Positions 26,059 to 35,478 of a stretch of DNA of 64,000 bases are shown piece after piece. The notes under the pieces were generated by a model that ran no database searches, was not told the origin of the DNA, and saw nothing but the letters and a program-made list of their open reading frames with translations. The stretch comes from Paenibacillus taichungensis (GTDB lineage: Bacteria; Bacillota; Bacilli; Paenibacillales; Paenibacillaceae), in the NCBI RefSeq assembly GCF_003287275.1, contig NZ_QEVW01000018.1, positions 1 through 64,000 of the forward strand. The letters are read 5' to 3'. The translations under genes and the position numbers were made by a program. Within the stretch, counting starts at the first letter, position 1. The number at the start of each line of letters is the position of its first letter.

Positions 26059-26826
26059 ATGATATCTTCAGCACCGGCTGGATTTGACCAATACCGCGAA
26101 AATATACTACGCGGAGCAATTGAGATGATAGAATATGACTCCACAACCGTCGGAAATTCACGTAAAGCAATGGTGTATACGCCACCAGGATTTTCTTCCG
26201 AACAAACCTATCCTGTGCTTTATTTGCTACATGGAATCGGTGGGGATGAGATGGAATGGCATTATCACGGTGCTCCGCAGATTATTCTCGACAATCTATA
26301 CAACGACAACCTTCTTGAACCGATGATTGTGGTTTTCCCCAATGGTCGTGCGATGCCTAATGATCGAGCCGAGGGAGACCTTTTTGATCCAGAGAAAATA
26401 AATGCTTTTGAACGGTTTGAAGCAGACCTGATTCATGACCTTATCCCTTATATGGAGTCCAATTATCCAACAGGCATCACTCGGGAAAACAGAGCCATAG
26501 CTGGCCTGTCCATGGGGGGAGGCCAGTCCTTGAACATCGGGCTAACTAATCTCGACCAATTTGCTTGGGTCGGTGCCTTTTCCCCTGCTCCGAATACCAA
26601 AGCTCCGGAAGTACTCGTACCTAACCCTGCGGAAGCATCTTCGCTTTTGTCGCTGTTGTGGATTTCCTGCGGTGATCAGGACAATCTTATCCAAATTAGT
26701 GTCAGCGTACAGCAATATTTGGAGCAGCAGGCTGTGCCACACATCTGGTATGAAGAGAGCGGGGGACATGACTGGCCTGTGTGGAAAAACGATCTGTATC
26801 TGTTTTCGAAACGTCTTTTCAAATAA
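26059..26826 (+). CDS. CE1-like alpha/beta-hydrolase esterase (acetylxylan or feruloyl esterase)
   Basis: The 255-residue product has the esterase fold with YLLHGIGGDEMEW near the N-terminus, nucleophile S151 in GLSMGGGQ, an Asp in SCGDQDN and His in GGHDWPVW. These are typical of the CE1/esterase-D group that removes acetyl or feruloyl groups from xylan. ATG at 26059 is chosen because GGGAG lies 8 bases upstream; the in-frame GTG at 26041 overlaps that site. No signal peptide, so it would act on imported oligomers. Confidence 0.85.
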   Translation: MISSAPAGFDQYRENILRGAIEMIEYDSTTVGNSRKAMVYTPPGFSSEQTYPVLYLLHGIGGDEMEWHYHGAPQIILDNLYNDNLLEPMIVVFPNGRAMPNDRAEGDLFDPEKINAFERFEADLIHDLIPYMESNYPTGITRENRAIAGLSMGGGQSLNIGLTNLDQFAWVGAFSPAPNTKAPEVLVPNPAEASSLLSLLWISCGDQDNLIQISVSVQQYLEQQAVPHIWYEESGGHDWPVWKNDLYLFSKRLFK

Positions 26827-26943
26827 TCGAGTCCAGCCGATAACCAGACTCAGGGAAAAGAATATCTCATATGTTAAAAACCAAGTTTATAAATATATCA
26901 GGATGTTTTCCACGAGCTCATATATAGAAGGGGATGTTAAACA

Positions 26944-28488
26944 ATGCTTCGAACTGTAAAAGTTGAAAATGGATTGGTTCAGGGACTGCCGGCAGCCGAC
27001 CCACGAATCACAAGTTTCAAGGGGATACCGTTTGCCGCGCCACCAGTGGGCGAGAACAGGTGGCGTGCCCCACAGCCAGCCAAGGACTGGGCAGGTGTGC
27101 TTAAGGCGCACGAATTCGCGCCGATATCGATGCAGGTGAAGCAGGAGATCGATGATAACAATATCTATACCCGGGAATGGGCTGTGGAGCCGAATATCGC
27201 TATGGACGAGGACTGCCTTTACCTGAACGTATGGACCCCGGCTAAACACACCGATGAGAAACTACCTGTATATGTATGGTATTTTGGCGGGGGACTTCAG
27301 GTCGGCCATACGGCTGAAATGGAATTCGATGGCGAACGAATCGCTAGGAGAGGAATCGTGGTCGTCACGATCAATTACCGTCTCAATGTTTTCGGTTTTT
27401 TATGCCATCCCGAAATTACAGCGGAAGCACCAGAAGCACCCGCCAACTTCGGCAATCTCGATCAACAGGCAGCCACAAAATGGGTCAAACGCAATATATC
27501 AGCTTTCGGTGGAGACCCGGATAATATCACGATTGGCGGCCAGTCCGCAGGCGGCGGCAGCGTCATGACCCAGCTTACTTCTCCTCAGAATGAGGGGCTC
27601 TTTCAAAAGGCGATTGTTCAAAGTGGAATCTTTACAGCTCTCTACCCGGGAACTCGCATGCCTGCGGTTCGGAGTCATTTGACTGAAGCCGAACAGGATG
27701 GCGTGGAGTTTTTTAAGTATCTCGGGGTATCTTCGCTTGCGGAAGCAAGGCAAATAGGTGCGGTCGAACTACGCGACAAGGCAGTGAAGTACCAGGGATT
27801 TTGGGGGACCGTTGTAGATCAGGTATTCAGTGTAGGCAATCCGTTTGATTTATTCCTTCAAAACAAGTGGTGGAGGGTGCCGATTATGATGGGTCACACG
27901 TCCTCCGAATTTTTCAGCGTTCCAGATGCCGATACATCCGAAGATCTTAAGAAGCTGGCCACAGACATGTTCGGTGACGATGCCGATTTATTTCTGGAGC
28001 TGTGCTGTAATCAGTCGATCAACATAGAAGAGAGCAAGAAGAAGGCCTCGGTAAGTTCTATTGAATATGCCATTCGCATAGCCGCTGAAGCTAACGCCGG
28101 TCTCGGTGCCGATTCCCCGTTGTACTATTACAATTTTGATGCCGAGATCCCAGGATGGGACCATCCGGGTACCTTCCACTCGGTGGATCTCTGGTTTTTC
28201 TTTGAAACTCTAGCTAAATGTTGGCGGCCATTTGTCGGCAAACATTACGATTTGGCCCGCCAGATGTGCAATTATTGGGCCAACTTCATCCGGACAGGGG
28301 ATCCAAATGGACAGGATTCAACTGGAGAGGAAATGGCCCAATGGGTACCCTATACCCAAGAGTCACCATATGGAATGCTTTTTGCAGATCATGCTGAATT
28401 CTCTCAAAAACAGCCAAATGAAATGATGAAGTTTCTGGTGAATCAATATTTCATAAAGGACAGGCCTGCATTGAAAACGGAGGTTTAA
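26944..28488 (+). CDS. Type B carboxylesterase
   Basis: The 514-residue protein has the carboxylesterase type B signature: FKGIPFAAPPVG at the start, EDCLYLNVWTP, oxyanion loop YFGGGLQVG and nucleophile S201 in GGQSAGGGS, an acidic residue in SSEFFS and His in GTFHSVD. It starts at ATG 26944 after AAGGGG. Natural substrates are not predictable; the third esterase in a row suggests acyl groups on hemicellulose. A terminator follows at 28,524. Confidence 0.9.
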   Translation: MLRTVKVENGLVQGLPAADPRITSFKGIPFAAPPVGENRWRAPQPAKDWAGVLKAHEFAPISMQVKQEIDDNNIYTREWAVEPNIAMDEDCLYLNVWTPAKHTDEKLPVYVWYFGGGLQVGHTAEMEFDGERIARRGIVVVTINYRLNVFGFLCHPEITAEAPEAPANFGNLDQQAATKWVKRNISAFGGDPDNITIGGQSAGGGSVMTQLTSPQNEGLFQKAIVQSGIFTALYPGTRMPAVRSHLTEAEQDGVEFFKYLGVSSLAEARQIGAVELRDKAVKYQGFWGTVVDQVFSVGNPFDLFLQNKWWRVPIMMGHTSSEFFSVPDADTSEDLKKLATDMFGDDADLFLELCCNQSINIEESKKKASVSSIEYAIRIAAEANAGLGADSPLYYYNFDAEIPGWDHPGTFHSVDLWFFFETLAKCWRPFVGKHYDLARQMCNYWANFIRTGDPNGQDSTGEEMAQWVPYTQESPYGMLFADHAEFSQKQPNEMMKFLVNQYFIKDRPALKTEV

Positions 28489-28523
28489 CATAAGATCCAT
28501 GAATGTGAAGAGTAAAGAAATTA

Positions 28524-28550
28524 AAAAAGACCCCCATGAGGGGTCTTTAA
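28524..28550 (+). terminator. Terminator after the esterase genes
   Basis: AAAGACCCC and GGGGTCTTT form a short-loop hairpin preceded by A-residues. It can also serve the opposite strand, on which the broken SDR gene lies. Confidence 0.8.
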
Positions 28551-28554
28551 GCTA

Positions 28555-28958
28555 TTAGTATTGGTTATATTGTCCGTACTCAATTGCTGCATTTTTTGTC
28601 ATACCCGACACAGCGTGTTTACTTACAACATACACTGCCTGATTCAGAACCCCGCGAATCCCGCCAACAGATGCTACATTGACAATCGCTCCGGATTATT
28701 GCTCTTTCATCACTGGAAGAACGTATTTCATACCATAAAAGACACCTTTAAGGTTAATGTCAATAACTTTGTCAAACACTTTGCTCTTATATTCAGCTGT
28801 AGGAGCTTGTGTACCTTCGATATCAGCATTGTTGTAGAAGCCATTGATGCGTCCGAATTTTTGAACCAATCATCTACATATTTTTGCACAGCTTGCTCAT
28901 CAGCTACGTCAGCAGTAAGAAGAAGTACTTCTGCTTCAGGTGCAACTTTTAGAATCAA
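28555..28958 (-). pseudogene. Degenerate short-chain dehydrogenase (SDR) fragment
   Basis: Reading the minus strand gives an SDR: EVLLLTADVADEQAVQKYVDD, then after a frameshift near 28,855 KFGRINGFYNNADIEG, VIDINLKGVFYGMKYVLPVM, an in-frame TAA at 28,696-28,698, then SGAIVNVASVGG and the catalytic YVVSK. The start with the Rossmann glycine motif and the last third are missing, and NNAG has become NNAD. About 130 of a usual 250 codons remain. It is clearly not functional. The long open frame on the opposite strand here is its shadow. Confidence 0.85.
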
Positions 28959-29056
28959 GGATCTTTTAATTGGATTTTAAGTATTTGTACCAAAAAGTAG
29001 AAGTTGTACCTTCACCTTGTACAAATGAAAGGTGTATCATTAACAGATCACTTTAT

Positions 29057-29070
29057 TGTAAACGCTTACC
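29057..29070. promoter_or_regulatory. cre-like CcpA site in the leader of the AraC membrane regulator
   Basis: TGTAAACGCTTACC matches 13 of 14 positions of the CcpA consensus and ends just before the ribosome binding site of the gene at 29,087. Repression by roadblock or promoter occlusion is plausible. Confidence 0.7.
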
Positions 29071-29086
29071 AAAGGGGGAGGTACAT

Positions 29087-31408
29087 ATGCAGCGCCTATG
29101 GTCCAAATTCTCACCGTTGTTTCGCAGGTTTATGATTTCTTATCTGATTATTCTCATGATTCCTCAAATCGCCGGATATGCCTCCTATCGAGCATCCATT
29201 GAAGCAGCGAGGACAAGCTCGATTGAGAACAGCTTCAAATCGCTCAACCTGAGCAAGGAAATCATTGAACGAAATCTTATGCTGGTTGAGGATTTTACGA
29301 GACAATTGGCAATTAACCAGGATTTATATCGCCTAATAGCCGATCCTAAGCCGCATGACGCTAATAATGTCTACGGTTTGAGCCGTATGCAGCGCAGTCT
29401 ATCGATGTACAGCAGCACCAACGATTATTTGTCTCATTTTTTTATCTATATTCCGAACTATAACGTTATTATTACGCCTACGACAGTTTACTACCGACCT
29501 GAACATTATTATGCTGCCAATCCGGTAGAAGGCATGACATTCGAAGAGTGGAAAGAAAGCATACTGAAAAAGCCGCATGTAAACGAAATTATTCCCCTTC
29601 AAAATTATAAGCATGAGATTCGCAGCAATGTACTTGTGGACGCTCCTGCCATCACGTTTCTTCAGTCGATTCCTTTAAACAGCTTCAACAAACCACAGGC
29701 TACCATTGGCGTCATGATTGATGAGAATCAGATGGCAAGCCTGACTCAACATATTGTGGAGCAGTATGGTGGTTGGACGCTGGTGACAGACCCCAATGGA
29801 AATACCATCTTTTCGCGCGGTTTAAGTGAAGCCGAGGCGGTAAATTTAAAGGATATTCCTGCAGGAAAGCACGATGAAGTTCGGCCTATGGGCGATGGAC
29901 GTCTGCTGATTTCCATTCATTCAAATCAAAACGGCTGGAATTACATGGCTGGCATCCCCGAACGCGCGCTTATGATAAAAGCGGATCAAATCAAGCACGT
30001 TACCTTAACCTTTACGCTCGCAACACTTTGTTTTGGATTGTTGATTGGGCTGCTGCTGGCTTACCGACACAGCGCGCCGATTCATCGGCTCCTGTCCGTG
30101 TTCCGGGAACAGGATTTTGTGTTGCCTGGAAAGTCAGGCAATGAATATGATTTTTTGGCAAGCAACATCACCAGCCTTATCACTAATAACCACTTACTCA
30201 AGAATGCATTAAATGAGCAGATTCCTATGCTGCGGGACGGGTTTATCAAGCGTCTGCTGACGGGTGAGTTTTACACTTACCGCGAGTTGGAGGCGATTTC
30301 TGCCCAGACAGGTATTTCCCTCCATACCAGCCGAGGTGTTGTGGGGATTTTGAAAGTGGATGGCTATGGGAGTCCGGATAGCGAAGAGATCATTCAAGAA
30401 CTAAGCGTTGCGAGACTCATCGTGCGCGAAGCCATGACGACATGGCATTCCGATGTGTTGATAACAGACTGGGGAACAGATCAAATTGCTTTTGTGCAAC
30501 CGTTTAGCGAAGAACCTTCAAATAAAGCTTTGCACACAAGTGTATCGGAACTGAGCAACCGGATGAATGCTGTATACCGGGATTACCGGGTATCGACCAC
30601 TATTGGAATTGGTTCTTCTTATGAGGTATGGAATGATGTTGGCCGTTCGTTTAACGAGGCCAGGCAAGCGTTGGAATATGCCATTCATATGGGAACGGAG
30701 CATCTGGTGATGTTCGAGGACACTGTAAAGGAAACCGAATTGTACTACTATCCGATTGAGTCCGAACAGCGGCTACTAAATACGCTGAAGGCGGGAGAAC
30801 AGGAAGAATCCGATCGTGTTCTGGATCAGTTGTTCAGTCGAAATTTTACAGAGCGAGAACTGTCTTATGACATGACACAGCAGTTCGTTGTGGAATTAAA
30901 GGGAACGTTCCTGAAGTTGGGACCCAAGATCATGTTGGATGAAACGCTTGTCGAGGAGTTTAAGAACCGGATTGCAGCTATTCAAGTAACGGACAGTGTT
31001 TCCGTACTCCGGGGCAAGTTTCATCAACTGGCGGAAGACGTCTGCCGGGACGTACAACGCAAAAAGTCAAACATGCATGCGGAAATTGTTTACGAAACGA
31101 TTGCTTACATTCAGGAACGCTATGTCGATGCGACCTTGACGGTGTATCGGATTGCGGAACAAATGGGGAAACCGGAAAAATATATATCGCAATTATTCAA
31201 GGAGTATACCGGAGAGAACCTTTCCGACTATGTGGAAGTGGTGAGAATTAACAAAGCTGCTGAACTGCTGCGTGAGAGTCAACAGACGATTGATGAGATT
31301 GCCCTGACAACCGGATATAACAGTGCGCATTCATTCCGAAGAGCCTTCAAACGTGTCAGGGGGGTCTTGCCTAGTTCATTTCGCCACATGGAAGATCAAA
31401 TGAAATGA
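29087..31408 (+). CDS. Membrane-bound AraC-family transcriptional regulator
   Basis: The 773-residue protein has TM1 near residues 15-35, an extracellular Cache-like sensor to about 300, TM2 near 305-325, a cytoplasmic middle domain, and a C-terminal AraC helix-turn-helix pair in the last 100 residues (LTVYRIAEQMGKPEKYISQLF and IDEIALTTGYNSAHSFRRAF). ATG at 29087 follows GGGGGAGG; the longer in-frame frame has no site. One-component sensors of this design are common in Paenibacillus next to LplA/LplB/YtcP importers. Here the importer begins 150 bases downstream, so it is the likely activator of that operon in response to an extracellular sugar. Confidence 0.92.
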   Translation: MQRLWSKFSPLFRRFMISYLIILMIPQIAGYASYRASIEAARTSSIENSFKSLNLSKEIIERNLMLVEDFTRQLAINQDLYRLIADPKPHDANNVYGLSRMQRSLSMYSSTNDYLSHFFIYIPNYNVIITPTTVYYRPEHYYAANPVEGMTFEEWKESILKKPHVNEIIPLQNYKHEIRSNVLVDAPAITFLQSIPLNSFNKPQATIGVMIDENQMASLTQHIVEQYGGWTLVTDPNGNTIFSRGLSEAEAVNLKDIPAGKHDEVRPMGDGRLLISIHSNQNGWNYMAGIPERALMIKADQIKHVTLTFTLATLCFGLLIGLLLAYRHSAPIHRLLSVFREQDFVLPGKSGNEYDFLASNITSLITNNHLLKNALNEQIPMLRDGFIKRLLTGEFYTYRELEAISAQTGISLHTSRGVVGILKVDGYGSPDSEEIIQELSVARLIVREAMTTWHSDVLITDWGTDQIAFVQPFSEEPSNKALHTSVSELSNRMNAVYRDYRVSTTIGIGSSYEVWNDVGRSFNEARQALEYAIHMGTEHLVMFEDTVKETELYYYPIESEQRLLNTLKAGEQEESDRVLDQLFSRNFTERELSYDMTQQFVVELKGTFLKLGPKIMLDETLVEEFKNRIAAIQVTDSVSVLRGKFHQLAEDVCRDVQRKKSNMHAEIVYETIAYIQERYVDATLTVYRIAEQMGKPEKYISQLFKEYTGENLSDYVEVVRINKAAELLRESQQTIDEIALTTGYNSAHSFRRAFKRVRGVLPSSFRHMEDQMK

Positions 31409-31521
31409 AGCTGCCACAATTATCATCACTAAACAAAGAGGAACCCACAGAAAAATCTGAGCCGAATGCAAAGCAATAGCGGGCTTCCCGGTCTTTTTAC
31501 CCTTGAATCGTACCTGATCGT

Positions 31522-31538
31522 GTAAAGTGTACCTTTAC
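31522..31538. promoter_or_regulatory. Inverted repeat upstream of importer operon
   Basis: GTAAAG and CTTTAC flank the pentamer TGTAC, 20 bases before the start at 31559. It could be an operator or a short RNA stem near the ribosome binding site. Confidence 0.4.
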
Positions 31539-31558
31539 GCAATAAGGAGTGCCCTCTT

Positions 31559-32596
31559 ATGATTACGGACAAGAAAGCGTTATCAAAAAGAGGGCTGTAT
31601 TCATGCAGGCTACTTACTGGGGGGATGATTCTGAGAACGACAATTTCGAATGGTAAAAGAGACATGAAACAAGGCAGGCGCTCTACAGTGAAACTGGCCT
31701 TGTCCAGAAGTTGGAGGAGACATTGGCAGCTTTACCTGTTAATGATTCCTCCCGTCGCATACTTTGTTATTTTCAAGTATGTGCCCATGGTTAACGCAGT
31801 ACTCGCTTTCAAAGATTACAACGTGATTAAGGGGATTTGGGGAAGTCCATGGGTAGGGACCAAATATTTCGAGCTACTTTTCCAAAACCCCGCGTTCGCT
31901 ACACTGATCAAAAACACGCTTTATATTTCATTTTACAGTTTGATTGTAGGTTTTCCGGTCCCCATATTGCTGGCTCTGGCGTTAAACGAAGTCAAGAACG
32001 CCCGATTCAAAAAAACGGTACAGATGGTTACTTATGCACCTTATTTTATTTCAACCGTTGTCATGGTATCGATCATCATGCTGTTCCTATCCCCAAGGCT
32101 GGGCATTGTTAACACGATTGCAGGGGCGCTTGGTTTTGAAGCAGTCAATTTTCTTGGAGAGCCAGGGTTGTTCCGGTCCATCTATGTATTTTCTGATGTC
32201 TGGCAGAGCATGGGATATTCGGCGGTCATTTATTTGGCAGCACTTGCAGGTATAGATCCTTCATTGTACGAAGCGGCCAAGGTTGACGGAGCTAACCGGT
32301 TTCAGAAAATGGTGAACATTGATCTGCCCGGCCTGCTGCCTGCGGCAGTCATTATCCTGATCCTGAGCGTTGGCAATATCATGGCGGTCGGATTCGAAAA
32401 AATTTATTTGTTGCAAAATCCGTTAAACCTGTCTGCTTCCGAAATTATCTCCACATATGTGTACAAGATGGGTTTGCTGAATGCCAACTACAGCTTCGCT
32501 ACCGCTGTTGGCCTCTTTAATTCGCTTATTAACCTGATTCTGTTGTTAACAGTCAATGCTGCAGCCAAGCGTCTGTCTAATACAAGCTTGTGGTAA
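31559..32596 (+). CDS. LplB/YteP-type sugar ABC transporter permease
   Basis: The inner-membrane protein has six segments and the EAA motif YEAAKVDGANRFQKMVNIDLP. The family start is usually close to the MKQGRRSTVKL segment (ATG 31664, 310 residues), but that ATG has a poor ribosome binding site. ATG 31559 follows AAGGAG with 10-base spacing and would add 35 residues; I report the longer frame with this caveat. With the next gene it forms the permease of an oligosaccharide importer. No ATPase is present. Confidence 0.88.
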   Translation: MITDKKALSKRGLYSCRLLTGGMILRTTISNGKRDMKQGRRSTVKLALSRSWRRHWQLYLLMIPPVAYFVIFKYVPMVNAVLAFKDYNVIKGIWGSPWVGTKYFELLFQNPAFATLIKNTLYISFYSLIVGFPVPILLALALNEVKNARFKKTVQMVTYAPYFISTVVMVSIIMLFLSPRLGIVNTIAGALGFEAVNFLGEPGLFRSIYVFSDVWQSMGYSAVIYLAALAGIDPSLYEAAKVDGANRFQKMVNIDLPGLLPAAVIILILSVGNIMAVGFEKIYLLQNPLNLSASEIISTYVYKMGLLNANYSFATAVGLFNSLINLILLLTVNAAAKRLSNTSLW

Positions 32597-32622
32597 TACG
32601 GCAAAAGGGAGGGGGATAAAAG

Positions 32623-33549
32623 ATGAGCCAGTTACATTCCGAAGCCGGTTCGGCGGTTAAAAGTAGGAGTACAATCAGAGAATCTCTAGGGGACCGGGTG
32701 TTTGTAGCCATCATCTACGTTGTTCTGACTGTAGTCTTGATTGCGGTACTCTATCCATTGATCTATATCGTAAGCTCTTCTCTGAGTAGCCCGTCAGCAG
32801 TTACTTCTGGAAAAGTTTGGCTGTGGCCCGTTGATTTGACACTGGACGGCTACAAGTCTGTATTGCGCAACGACCAGGTTATTATGGGTTACGCCAATTC
32901 GTTATTTTATACCACAATCGGAACTCTGGTTAGTGTAGCGCTGACCATTATGATTGCTTATCCACTTTCCAAAAAAACCTTTGTTGGACGTAGCCCTCTC
33001 ATGATGTTCATTACGTTTACTATGTTATTCTCGGGCGGGTTGATCCCAACTTATCTAGTGGTCAAATCTATGGGACTGATCGATACTCGCTGGGCTTTGC
33101 TGATTCCAAATGCCATTTGGGTATGGCAAGTGATCATCGCACGCACCTTTTTTCAGAATTCGATCCCGGATGAGTTGTCCGAGGCAGCAGATATCGATGG
33201 GTGCAGTGACATCCGTTTTATTTTCAGCGTTATCCTTCCTCTGGCCAAACCCATTGTGGCCGTTCTGTCACTGATGTATGCCGTTGGGCAGTGGAATGCA
33301 TATTTTGATGCCCTAATCTATTTAAAAACACAATCGCTCTATCCGCTTCAGTTGATTCTTCGCAGCATTCTGATATTGAGCAATGGCACCGGAAACATGG
33401 ATGCGGGCGAGATGGTAAAGCAGCAGCAAATGGCCGAATTGATGAAGTTCTCACTAATTGTAATGGCCAGCTTGCCTGTGCTCGTCATTTATCCGTTTGT
33501 TCAGCGATATTTCGTTCAGGGCATGTTGATTGGCTCCGTCAAGGGCTAG
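32623..33549 (+). CDS. YtcP-type sugar ABC transporter permease
   Basis: The 308-residue protein has six membrane segments and the EAA motif SEAADIDGCSDIRFIFSVILP. ATG at 32623 follows AAAAGGGAGGGGG, 26 bases after the previous stop. It pairs with the LplB-type permease and the lipoprotein downstream. The family carries oligosaccharides derived from plant polymers. Confidence 0.93.
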   Translation: MSQLHSEAGSAVKSRSTIRESLGDRVFVAIIYVVLTVVLIAVLYPLIYIVSSSLSSPSAVTSGKVWLWPVDLTLDGYKSVLRNDQVIMGYANSLFYTTIGTLVSVALTIMIAYPLSKKTFVGRSPLMMFITFTMLFSGGLIPTYLVVKSMGLIDTRWALLIPNAIWVWQVIIARTFFQNSIPDELSEAADIDGCSDIRFIFSVILPLAKPIVAVLSLMYAVGQWNAYFDALIYLKTQSLYPLQLILRSILILSNGTGNMDAGEMVKQQQMAELMKFSLIVMASLPVLVIYPFVQRYFVQGMLIGSVKG

Positions 33550-33583
33550 TTCACTACTAACATTCATAAGGGAGAGGGTCTAT

Positions 33584-35233
33584 TTGAGAAAAACAGGATC
33601 AATCGTACTTGCTTGTTTACTTCTTCTGTCTATGGCACTGGCGGGATGTTCATCCTCAAATCGGGGCAACGGGAAAGAGGGAGGAGGCGGTTTGTCCGGG
33701 GACACCGTGTCCATTAATGTGTTCGCTCATCAAAGCTCGGATACCAACCTTCTCACGAACAAGTTTACAAAAAAAATGGAAGAGAAGTTCAACCTTAAGA
33801 TAAACTGGACGACTGTTCCTTTTGATGGTGCAGCAGAAAAAAGACAGATTTCACTAGCTTCGGGTGATTACCCGGACCTGTATTTGCTCATTCCATGGGT
33901 CGACCGTTTTTCTCAAACGGATTTGTTGAAATTCGGCCAGCAAGGTGTCATTGTGCCGCTCAACGATCTGATTGATCAATATGCGCCGAATATCAAGAAG
34001 GTACTGGACAGCAGTGAGTATTATAAAGCGATGAACACTGCGCCCGACGGCAATATTTACGGTCTGACAGGATTGAATGAATGTTTCCACTGCTCCTATC
34101 CGAACAAAATGTGGATGAATACCAAGTGGCTAAAACAGCTCGGCTTATCCGAGCCTACAACGACAGAGGAATTTAAGGAAGTGCTGAAAGCATTCAAAAC
34201 CAAGGACCCCAACGGCAACGGCAAAGCTGATGAAGTTCCACTTAGCGGTTCTATTGAAAATTTCGGTGTGCACATCATTCCTTATTTGATGAACGGGTTT
34301 ATCTACGACGATGACAGAACCTATCTCATTGCGAAGAATGGGCAGGTTGAGACGGTTGCCAGCAAACCGGAGTGGAAGGAAGGACTTGCCTATATTAAGT
34401 CGCTGTATGATGAAGGTGTGATTGACCCTGGTGCTTTCACGCAAAATGTCGGGGCATTTAAAAAAATCGGAGATAACGCTGACGCGCAGCTTCTTGGCGC
34501 AGGTGCTGCAATGCACCCGTCTCTTTTTGTAAATACTGCTGAGGATTCTCCGTATGGGAAGGATTACAATCCGATTCCCCCACTGAAAGGACCACATGCC
34601 AATTATGCGACCTATAACTATCCAATTGATCCTGGTGCATCGTTTGTATTAACAAACAAAGCAAGCGAAGAAACGCAGATTGCAGCCATAAAAATGCTCG
34701 ATTATCTTTACACAGAGGAAGGAGCCATGAGCGCATATCTGGGTGAGGAGGGCACGAGTTGGCGAAAGCCGCAGGAAGGAGAAGTGGCCCTGAATGATCA
34801 GGTGCAGCCACTCTACAAAGCAATTCCACTCCCAACAGGAGAAGAGCCGCGTAATGATAGCTGGGGGGCGCTCAGTCAGTACAATCACCACAGAGCTTAC
34901 CGAGATGCCGAAGTACAAGGCAAGGACATATATGCGGGTGACGGTTATGAGCGTCGACTTTATGAGGCGACACTGTTAATGGAGGGCAAAGAACCCGATG
35001 AGATATTCCCGCATTGGGCACTATGGGTTGATCCGGCAAATGCAGATGAAACAAGCATGATGCAGACAAATCTCAAGGATTATATTGACCAGAATGCCTT
35101 GCAATTCATTACAGGTGCGAAGAGCTTGGAAAAGGATTGGGACGATTATGTGAAAGGGCTGGAGGGTCTGAACATCAAGCGTTATCTGGAAATTATGCAG
35201 GCGGCCTATGATGTTTCATCCATCTCCAAGTAG
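33584..35233 (+). CDS. LplA/YtcQ-type solute-binding lipoprotein
   Basis: The 549-residue lipoprotein has signal peptide and lipobox LALAGC. TTG at 33584 follows AAGGGAGAGGG and gives a clean signal peptide. The DPNGNGKADEVPLSG segment is the calcium-loop-like motif of this subfamily. It is the substrate-binding part of the importer coded immediately upstream. Neighbouring GH8, GH43 and esterase genes suggest substituted xylo-oligosaccharides as ligand; this is inference. Confidence 0.92.
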   Translation: MRKTGSIVLACLLLLSMALAGCSSSNRGNGKEGGGGLSGDTVSINVFAHQSSDTNLLTNKFTKKMEEKFNLKINWTTVPFDGAAEKRQISLASGDYPDLYLLIPWVDRFSQTDLLKFGQQGVIVPLNDLIDQYAPNIKKVLDSSEYYKAMNTAPDGNIYGLTGLNECFHCSYPNKMWMNTKWLKQLGLSEPTTTEEFKEVLKAFKTKDPNGNGKADEVPLSGSIENFGVHIIPYLMNGFIYDDDRTYLIAKNGQVETVASKPEWKEGLAYIKSLYDEGVIDPGAFTQNVGAFKKIGDNADAQLLGAGAAMHPSLFVNTAEDSPYGKDYNPIPPLKGPHANYATYNYPIDPGASFVLTNKASEETQIAAIKMLDYLYTEEGAMSAYLGEEGTSWRKPQEGEVALNDQVQPLYKAIPLPTGEEPRNDSWGALSQYNHHRAYRDAEVQGKDIYAGDGYERRLYEATLLMEGKEPDEIFPHWALWVDPANADETSMMQTNLKDYIDQNALQFITGAKSLEKDWDDYVKGLEGLNIKRYLEIMQAAYDVSSISK

Positions 35234-35246
35234 ATTTTTCTAAAAC

Positions 35247-35287
35247 ACGGGCCCGGTTCGCATCCCTGCGAATCAGGTCCGTATTTA
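35247..35287 (+). terminator. Terminator after the importer operon
   Basis: ACGGGCC...TTCGCA pairs with TGCGAA...GGTCCGT around a TCCC loop, followed by ATTT. Confidence 0.7.
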
Positions 35288-35478
35288 CTTTGATGGCAGG
35301 TAAATATCGGCTTTCAGTATTTGATGTTACACTAGACCGCACCTTTATCTTTGATCAAATTAAAGCATTTTCCTAAAAAACTTTAGTGTATCGGCCTGAA
35401 CTATTGGCAAGGAGAAAAATATAAGTAATAATACCACTCATAAAAAACTCATCTAATATTCGTTATTGGAGGTTCAAC

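Noticed and set aside
28561..28980. 139-codon open frame on the plus strand
   Set aside because: It is the antisense of the SDR pseudogene, whose minus-strand translation is clearly protein-like.
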